This document shows, in pieces, positions 7,240-12,095 of a stretch of 12,095 nucleotides of DNA. Source of the stretch: Pseudomonadota bacterium. Lineage in GTDB: Bacteria > Pseudomonadota > Alphaproteobacteria > Acetobacterales > Acetobacteraceae. A model generated the notes under the pieces. That model ran no database searches, had not been told where the DNA came from, and saw only the letters and a program-made list of their open reading frames with translations. The translations under genes were made by a program, and so were the position numbers. Within the stretch, counting starts at the first letter, position 1. Each line of letters starts with the position of its first letter. The DNA is taken from positions 1-12,095 of the forward strand of contig JAJZVE010000069.1 in assembly GCA_021845835.1 (NCBI GenBank), given 5' to 3'.

Positions 7240-7710
7240 ATGACGCGACGAAACCTGATGACGACGCTCGCCGCGGTGGCGGTGATAGGCGTGCCTGCGG
7301 CTGTGCTGCTGCGACCGCGAAAACCGACCATGGCAGCGGGAATTGAGGCCACACTCTACAAGAATCCCTCCTGCACCTGCTGCGAAGGGTATGCGCAGTA
7401 CCTGAATGAAAACGGATTTCAGGTGGAGGTGAAGCCGACCAACGATCTCGCCGAGATCAGCCGCAAGGCCGGCGTGCCCGAAGAACTGGAAGGCTGCCAC
7501 ACCATGTTCGTCGGCGGCTACGTCGTCGATGGCCATGTGCCGGTGGAGATCGTCCGCAGGCTGCTGGCCGAGAAGCCCACCATCGCGGGCATCACGTTGC
7601 CGGGTATGCCGTCGGGCACGCCAGGGATGGGCGGGCCGAAGACGGAAAGCTGGACCATCTATGCCGTCACCAAGGACGGCAAACCGCCGCAGATTTATGC
7701 GAAGATCTAG
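7240..7710 (+). CDS. DUF411 family periplasmic metal-binding protein
   Basis: The 156-residue protein has a signal or anchor segment (about residues 5-24), then YKNPSCTCCEGY with C45, C47 and C48, LEGCHTMFVGGYVVDGHVP with C86, H87 and H99, and a GITLPGMP-GTPGMG loop (M123, M130). This is the full DUF411 pattern (PF04214). The family accompanies copper and silver resistance genes and is thought to bind Cu(I) in the periplasm; its exact biochemical role is not settled. The start is ATG 7240, with GAGAGGA about ten bases upstream. It lies 102 bases after the oxidase gene and 14 bases before a small broken frame that has its own GGAGA. It is probably co-transcribed with these neighbours. Confidence 0.9.
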   Translation: MTRRNLMTTLAAVAVIGVPAAVLLRPRKPTMAAGIEATLYKNPSCTCCEGYAQYLNENGFQVEVKPTNDLAEISRKAGVPEELEGCHTMFVGGYVVDGHVPVEIVRRLLAEKPTIAGITLPGMPSGTPGMGGPKTESWTIYAVTKDGKPPQIYAKI

Positions 7711-7724
7711 GGAGAACCAGGATA

Positions 7725-8010
7725 ATGCCGACAGAAACAACCCTGATGGCGGCGCCCGGGGTCGTCCGGGCGTCGCCGATTGCGCGGTTCGGCAGCAGCC
7801 GCCTGCTGCTCGGGAGTACCGCGGTGGCGCTACTCGGCGCCGGCCTTGCGTCGCAATGGAGCTGGCTGGTGCGATCGGCGCGACCCCGCTGCTGTTGAGT
7901 ATCGTCTCTGCGCCGCGATGCGCGTGCTCGGCCTGCGCCTCGATCGCATGGGTGGCCGCGCCTGTTCGACGGCACCGCAGGACTGCCCGCGGCGTCCGAA
8001 ACTCTCGAAG
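7725..8010 (+). pseudogene. Small membrane protein gene broken by apparent frameshifts
   Basis: An ATG at 7725 follows a good GGAGA (7711-7715) and opens a 57-residue frame with a hydrophobic helix (LLLGSTAVALLGAG), ending at TGA 7896-7898 in RPRCC. After the codons for WSWLV the reading appears to move one phase at about 7871 into AIGATPLLLSIVS. It then moves to a third phase at about 7915 with CAAMRVLGLRLDRMGGRACS. Joined, these give a small protein with two helices and a Cys-containing tail, a layout common in copper operons. The final phase has no stop before the next gene and runs into it in frame. I do not recognise a named family. The gene may instead be a genuine 57-residue protein, or the shifts may be sequencing errors. 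Confidence 0.45.
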
Positions 8011-8037
8011 TTTCCAATTCCTTACAGGAGACCTGAC

Positions 8038-8391
8038 ATGAACGTTCGACACACCCTGGCCGTCGCGGTCGTGCTCGCCGGGATCGGCGGCCTGATCGTT
8101 CCAACGCTGGCGCAGACTGCGGAGGGCAAATCCGATGCGCCGAATCAACCGGGGCAAACCAGCCGTGAAGATCACGGCATGATGGGCGGAGGCATGATGG
8201 GCGGCATGATGGGAGGTGGGATGATGGGCGGTGGACCTTCGGGCATGATGCAATCCATGAATGGCATGATGCAGTCAATGAATGCCATGATGCAGACGAT
8301 GGGTGGCATGATGCAGTCGATGGGCGGCGGCGACGGCCGGCCTAACAGCCAATGGCAGCCCCATCCGCCGGGCAACGCGGCGCCGAACTGA
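8038..8391 (+). CDS. Methionine-rich periplasmic protein, probable Cu(I) binder
   Basis: The 117-residue product has a clear signal peptide (residues 1-26, ending LAQ) and a low-complexity mature part holding 20 of its 21 methionines. Residues 47-66 are built from GMMGG blocks. Residues 69-96 are four heptads of the form GMMQSMN/G. There is no cysteine, and three histidines (H5, H46, H109). Paired and spaced Met thioethers are typical of Cu(I)/Ag(I) binding in the periplasm, so a copper-buffering or delivery role is likely but inferred. ATG 8038 follows AGGAG (8026-8030) at good spacing, which decides the start over the longer in-frame extension. The stop is five bases before the ScsB-like start, so the two genes are probably translationally coupled. 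Confidence 0.8.
   Translation: MNVRHTLAVAVVLAGIGGLIVPTLAQTAEGKSDAPNQPGQTSREDHGMMGGGMMGGMMGGGMMGGGPSGMMQSMNGMMQSMNAMMQTMGGMMQSMGGGDGRPNSQWQPHPPGNAAPN
8242..8325 (+). repeat. Four 21-base tandem repeats encoding Met-rich heptads
   Basis: Units at 8242-8262, 8263-8283, 8284-8304 and 8305-8325 encode GMMQSMN, GMMQSMN, AMMQTMG and GMMQSMG. They follow a less regular run of ATGATGGGCGG-like units at about 8176-8235. The repeats lie within the Met-rich protein gene and probably vary in copy number between strains. Confidence 0.85.
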
Positions 8392-8396
8392 TCCGC

Positions 8397-10514
8397 ATGT
8401 CGGCGATCCGCGCTGGATCGGTCGTTTGGTTCCTGGCGCTCGCCCTGACGCTGGCGGGCGGACCAACGCGGGCCGCCGCGAGCAAGTGGGACAGCCACGA
8501 GCACGGGGCGGCCCGGCTGATCACGGCGACGGAAGCGACCGGGATGGCCACGCGCCTCGACGTGGGGCTGCAACTCCGGCTCTCGCCCGGCTGGCATACC
8601 TACTGGCGCACGCCGGGCGATGCCGGCGTTGCCCCGACGATCGACTGGAAAGGGTCGGAGAACCTGGCCGGTGCCGAGATTGCCTGGCCGGCGCCGCAGC
8701 GCCTGCCGCCGCTCGGCGGGCTGGAGACCGTTGGCTACGTCAACGGCGTGGTACTGCCGATCGTGGTCACGCTCGCCCATCCGGGCGCGGCCCTGCATCT
8801 GCACGCCGAGGTGGACTACGCCTCCTGCAAGGAGGTGTGCATCCCGTATCACGCCAGCCTGGATCTGACACTGCCGCCCGGCCTCGCGCAGCCCGGGCCG
8901 GAGGCAGCGTTGATCGCCGCCGCCCGCACCCGCGTGCCTGGCGACCTTGCGGCGGCGGGGCTTGCGCTGCGCGGCGCGGTTGTCGCGCCGGCCCAGGATG
9001 GCGCGGTGCTGTCGGTGCGTCTGGCGAGCACAGGGGCACCGCTGCGGTCGCCAGACCTGTTCGTGGAAGGCGCGCCCGATCTCTCCCCTGGCCATCCTGA
9101 AATCGTGCTCGCGCAGGCTGGCCGGACGGCGACGCTGCGTGTGCCGATCCGCGGCGCAACGGCCGCCTCCCTCGCCGGCAAGCCGTTGCGTCTGACGGTG
9201 GTTGATGGCACGCGATCGGCGGAGGCCGAAGCGACACCCGTTGCCGGCGCGCTGCCGCCGCTGCCCGGCGAGAGCGGGATGGGCCTTGCGATCGTGGGCG
9301 TGGCGCTGCTCGGGGGCTTGATTCTGAACCTGATGCCCTGCGTGCTGCCGGTGCTGTCGCTGAAGTTGCTGGCGCTGGCGGGCTATGGCGGCGCGGCGCG
9401 ACAGACGGCGCGGCTTGGCCTGCTGGCCAGCGCCGCCGGCGTGCTCGCAAGCTTCGCCGTGATTGCTGGGGCGCTGATCGCGCTTAAGGCCGCTGGCGCG
9501 GCGATCGGCTGGGGCATCCAGTTCCAGTATCCGTGGTTCCTGGCCGTCATGACGCTGGCGACGACGCTGTTCGCCGCGAATCTCTGGAACTGGCTGCCGA
9601 TTGCGCTGCCGAGCGGATTGGCCGGGGTGCTGGGCGCCGTGCGCGGCGGCGGCTGGTTCGCCGAGGCGTTCCTGCTCGGCGCCTTCGCGACCGTGCTCGC
9701 GGCGTCCTGCTCGGCGCCGTTCGTCGGCACCGCGCTGGGTTTCGCGCTCGCGCGCGGGCCGGGGGACATCGCGCTGATCTTCACCGCCCTCGGTCTCGGC
9801 ATGGCGGCGCCGTTCCTCACGGTCGCGGCGGCGCCGGGGCTGGTCGCCTGGCTACCGCGGCCCGGGCCGTGGATGGCATGGCTGCGCCGCATCCTCGGCG
9901 TTGCCCTGCTCGGAACGGCCGTCTGGCTGCTGTTCGTGCTGGCGCGGGAGGCAGGGACGGACGCGGCGCTGCTGGCGGGTGCCGTGCTTGCCGTGCTGCT
10001 GGCGGTGCTGGCCTGGCGGCACGGGCGCCCGGCGCGTCGGCGAGCCGCCACCATCGCCGCCGTCGCGCTCGCGATGATCTCGGTGCTGGTGCCATCCCTG
10101 CGCGGCCTGGCCGTGCCGGTCACGCCGACGGCACAGGACGGCGCGCTGTGGCGACGTTTCGACGAAACGGCGCTGCCCCGGCTGATTGGTGATGGAAAGA
10201 TCGTGTTCGTGGACGTGACGGCAGCGTGGTGCCTGACCTGCAAGGTCAACGAGCTGACGGTGCTGGATCGCGCGCCGGTTGCCGACCATCTGCGCGCCCC
10301 CGGCGTCGTTGCGATGCGCGCCGACTGGACGCGGCCTGATCCGGCCATCACCGCCTACCTGCAACGCTTCGGGCGCTATGGCGTGCCGCTGGATGTCGTC
10401 TATGGGCCGGCCGCGCCGGACGGCATCGCATTGCCCGAACTGCTCACGCAGGATGCGGTGATGGACGCGCTGCATCGCGCCGGCGCGACACGCACGAAGG
10501 AAGTCTCGCAGTGA
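8397..10514 (+). CDS. scsB: ScsB/DsbD-type transmembrane protein-disulfide reductase
   Basis: The 705-residue product has three parts. After a signal peptide (1-27), a large periplasmic DsbD/ScsB N-terminal domain (about 30-290) carries the ASCKEVCIP pair C144/C148. The membrane domain (about 295-570) has about eight helices with the electron-carrying cysteines C315 in LNLMPCVLPV and C438 in AASCSAPF. A C-terminal thioredoxin domain (about 580-700) has AAWCLTCK with C612/C615 and YGVP with cis-proline P664. All six redox cysteines are present. The protein should pass electrons from cytoplasmic thioredoxin to periplasmic partners, probably the DsbA-like protein of this window or Cys-containing copper proteins. 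The large N-terminal part and copper neighbours favour ScsB over classic DsbD. ATG 8397 starts directly before the signal peptide. Confidence 0.9.
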   Translation: MSAIRAGSVVWFLALALTLAGGPTRAAASKWDSHEHGAARLITATEATGMATRLDVGLQLRLSPGWHTYWRTPGDAGVAPTIDWKGSENLAGAEIAWPAPQRLPPLGGLETVGYVNGVVLPIVVTLAHPGAALHLHAEVDYASCKEVCIPYHASLDLTLPPGLAQPGPEAALIAAARTRVPGDLAAAGLALRGAVVAPAQDGAVLSVRLASTGAPLRSPDLFVEGAPDLSPGHPEIVLAQAGRTATLRVPIRGATAASLAGKPLRLTVVDGTRSAEAEATPVAGALPPLPGESGMGLAIVGVALLGGLILNLMPCVLPVLSLKLLALAGYGGAARQTARLGLLASAAGVLASFAVIAGALIALKAAGAAIGWGIQFQYPWFLAVMTLATTLFAANLWNWLPIALPSGLAGVLGAVRGGGWFAEAFLLGAFATVLAASCSAPFVGTALGFALARGPGDIALIFTALGLGMAAPFLTVAAAPGLVAWLPRPGPWMAWLRRILGVALLGTAVWLLFVLAREAGTDAALLAGAVLAVLLAVLAWRHGRPARRRAATIAAVALAMISVLVPSLRGLAVPVTPTAQDGALWRRFDETALPRLIGDGKIVFVDVTAAWCLTCKVNELTVLDRAPVADHLRAPGVVAMRADWTRPDPAITAYLQRFGRYGVPLDVVYGPAAPDGIALPELLTQDAVMDALHRAGATRTKEVSQ

Positions 10515-10546
10515 CGCGCATCGGTACCCCTGATTCCGGAAACACC

Positions 10547-11170
10547 ATGATCCGCACCCTTCGCGTCATCCGCTGGGCCGCGCTCGGCCTGATCGGGTTG
10601 CTGGTGGTTGTCGTCGCGGTCCTGGAACTGCGTCCGCGCCACGAGCCGACCCGAGAGATGGTTGCAGTACAGAGCGGCATCGCGCTCGGCGGCCCGTTCC
10701 ACCTGACCGACGACACGGGTCGCGCCGTGACCGATGCCGACTATCGCGGGCGCTGGATGCTGGTGTTCTTCGGCTATAGCAACTGTCCCGACGAATGCCC
10801 GCTGACATTGCAGAAGATGGCCGGCGCGCTGAACAAGCTCGGGCCGCTTGCCGACAAGGTCGCGCCGATGTTTATCACCGTCGATCCGGCGCGCGACACG
10901 CCGGCGCGGCTCAAGACCTATCTCGCGAATTTCGATCCGCGCATCATCGGCCTGACCGGCAGCGACACGCAGATCGCCGAAGTAGCGAAGGCGTATCGGG
11001 TCTACTATGCACCGGCGAAGCATGAAGAGTCCGGCGCGGATCTCGTCAGCCACTCGACGTTTCTCTACCTGATGGACCCCGCCGGCAGGTTCAGTTCACT
11101 GCTGCCATCGGATGTCGAGGCGGCGAAGCTGACCGCACTCCTGCGAACCAAGCTGGATGCCAGGCCTTGA
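10547..11170 (+). CDS. SCO1/SenC-family copper chaperone
   Basis: The 207-residue product has an N-terminal membrane anchor (about 10-28) and a periplasmic thioredoxin-like domain. The copper ligands of the SCO family are present: NCPDECP with C80 and C84, and H169 in SHSTF. VDPARDTP at 112-119 is also typical. SCO proteins deliver copper to, or reduce thiols of, the CuA site of cytochrome c oxidase, and some act in general copper or redox handling. The ScsB-like gene just upstream could keep the CxxxC pair reduced, which is inference. I chose ATG 10547 because the anchor follows at once. A GTG at 10511 overlaps the ScsB stop by four bases and would add 12 residues, so coupled translation from there is possible. 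The gene ends seven bases from the stop of the convergent methyltransferase gene. Confidence 0.9.
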   Translation: MIRTLRVIRWAALGLIGLLVVVVAVLELRPRHEPTREMVAVQSGIALGGPFHLTDDTGRAVTDADYRGRWMLVFFGYSNCPDECPLTLQKMAGALNKLGPLADKVAPMFITVDPARDTPARLKTYLANFDPRIIGLTGSDTQIAEVAKAYRVYYAPAKHEESGADLVSHSTFLYLMDPAGRFSSLLPSDVEAAKLTALLRTKLDARP

Positions 11171-11177
11171 CCGGCAT

Positions 11178-11789
11178 CTAGCGGCTGACGTCCTTGACCG
11201 CCTCGATGATCTTCACGACGTCAAGATAGACGTTCTCCACGCGCCGCAGGCGAAACCCGGCCTTCTGGACATTGCCGACCGTGTCGCGGTTCAGGTCCGG
11301 ACCGAACCGCCTGGACAGCAGCGTGAACAAATCCATCATGATGGCGAGCGGCCCGATCGCGCTGCGGACATGCTCGAACATCAGAATCTGGCCGCCGGGC
11401 TTCAGCACCCGATACAGCTCGCGTAGGCCGACGACCGGACGTGGCACCGAGCAGAAGGTGCAGGCGGTCGCGACCGTGTCGAAGGTCGCATCCGCAAAGG
11501 GGAGGTCGCACACATCCATCTGGCGCAGTTCGATCGAGCCGCGGTAATCCGTCACCTTGCGTGCCGCCCGTTCCAACATCTTCTGGCTGATGTCGATGGC
11601 GACGACGCTCATGTCCAGCGGGAAGAACTTGAAGTCGTTGCCGGTGCCCGCCGCCACCATAAGCGTTGCGCCGCGCATCTTGCTGAACAGCCGCCGCTTG
11701 TGCGGCCCGAGGCGGCGATCTTCGGCGAAGCCGAACAGATCGAGCGTCCGGCTTGCCGCGTCCCATTTCTGCTGCGTCTTCGTGTCCAT
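11178..11789 (-). CDS. Class I SAM-dependent methyltransferase (UbiE/Methyltransf_11-like)
   Basis: The 203-residue soluble protein has a Rossmann methyltransferase fold. LMVAAGTGNDF at 43-53 is the SAM-binding glycine loop. VVAIDIS at 62-68 carries the acidic residue for the ribose. MDVCDLPFADATFD at 91-104 is the third motif, and LKPGGQILMFEH at 129-140 is typical of the UbiE/Methyltransf_11 group. The substrate cannot be inferred from sequence; UbiE-like enzymes act on quinones, lipids or small molecules. ATG 11789 follows an AGGGGAAG at good spacing, and a GTG lies directly in front of it. The gene is 12 bases downstream of the small membrane protein gene on the same strand, so the two are probably co-transcribed. 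Confidence 0.88.
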   Translation of the reverse strand: MDTKTQQKWDAASRTLDLFGFAEDRRLGPHKRRLFSKMRGATLMVAAGTGNDFKFFPLDMSVVAIDISQKMLERAARKVTDYRGSIELRQMDVCDLPFADATFDTVATACTFCSVPRPVVGLRELYRVLKPGGQILMFEHVRSAIGPLAIMMDLFTLLSRRFGPDLNRDTVGNVQKAGFRLRRVENVYLDVVKIIEAVKDVSR

Positions 11790-11801
11790 CACCGCTTCCC
11801 C

Positions 11802-12086
11802 TCAGTTGCCGGCGTCGAGCACGGCGCCGCGGAGAGCGGCATCATAGACTTTCATCCCGAGCACGACGACCGCGCCGAACGCCGCGCCGACCAGGGCTGC
11901 GGCGGTGTGCGTGGTCGAACCTGCGGCCATCGAGTCGCGCATGCCGAACAGCATCCCCCCGTACATCCCGATCAACGACGCGGACATCATTGTGTGGAAC
12001 ATACCGAGAAGGGGTGCGAGCACGAATCCCAACAGCAAATGGAGAACCATGCCTACCGCCATGCCGAGCAGCATGGCGATTACCAT
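11802..12086 (-). CDS. Small Met-striped membrane protein, unknown function (5' end may lie outside the window)
   Basis: The 94-residue protein has about three hydrophobic helices (about 1-28, 33-50 and 61-79). Twelve methionines are concentrated in the first two helices at positions 1, 5, 9, 13, 29, 33, 34, 41, 45, 49 and 53, mostly every fourth residue, with H16 and H31 nearby. Glycines also recur at four-residue steps. I do not recognise a family. Met and His lining a membrane helix could bind or pass Cu(I), but this is inference. The frame stays open to the window edge, so ATG 12086 may not be the true start. It precedes the methyltransferase gene by 12 bases, suggesting one transcript. 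Confidence 0.65.
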   Translation of the reverse strand: MVIAMLLGMAVGMVLHLLLGFVLAPLLGMFHTMMSASLIGMYGGMLFGMRDSMAAGSTTHTAAALVGAAFGAVVVLGMKVYDAALRGAVLDAGN

Positions 12087-12095
12087 AAGATCGGA

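Noticed and set aside
5305..8253. A 982-residue minus-strand open frame across the oxidase and DUF411 genes
   Set aside because: It is antisense to well-supported genes, is rich in Arg, His and Ala as expected from GC-rich reverse frames, and shows no domain.
9383..10351. A 322-residue minus-strand frame inside the scsB-like gene
   Set aside because: It is antisense to strong membrane and thioredoxin domain coding, and its Ala/Ser/Arg/Pro-rich composition is typical of a shadow frame.

Overview
The window is GC-rich DNA with GC-ending codons, Tat/Sec-exported periplasmic proteins and a dense copper-handling gene set. This suits an alphaproteobacterium (Acetobacteraceae- or Sphingomonadales-like), but the lineage is inferred from gene content and composition only. 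No tRNA, rRNA, CRISPR array or replication origin was seen, and no copper-responsive regulator (CueR, CopRS, CsoR) is encoded.

Left part (1-3740). The window opens inside what looks like the C-terminal end of a CopD-type copper membrane protein. A CtaG-type cytochrome oxidase assembly protein follows on the plus strand. An acyltransferase-3 family membrane enzyme runs convergently on the minus strand. Next comes a decay zone: an IS5-type transposase remnant with a stop and a frameshift, then a truncated and frameshifted ArsP_1-type permease remnant.

Centre (3817-5568). A small secreted two-cysteine protein, a DsbA/ScsC-like thiol oxidoreductase and a second small secreted two-cysteine protein follow on the plus strand. 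The two small proteins share an exactly spaced pattern, C-x4-C, 39 residues, then PFPPR, and look like diverged paralogues on either side of the DsbA gene. A strong hairpin sits on the stop codon of the second.

Right part (5698-11170). A compact plus-strand run encodes a Tat-exported multicopper oxidase with a Met-rich loop, a DUF411 protein, a small broken reading frame, a Met-rich periplasmic protein, a ScsB/DsbD-type transmembrane disulfide reductase and an SCO copper chaperone. A minus-strand pair converges on it: a Met-striped small membrane protein, then a class I methyltransferase.

Together the genes suggest an envelope copper and thiol-redox module. The oxidase would convert Cu(I) to Cu(II). 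The Met-rich and Cys-pair proteins would bind Cu(I). ScsB with the DsbA-like protein would keep periplasmic thiols in the right redox state. SCO and CtaG would serve CuA/CuB assembly. This joint role is inference from family knowledge and gene order.
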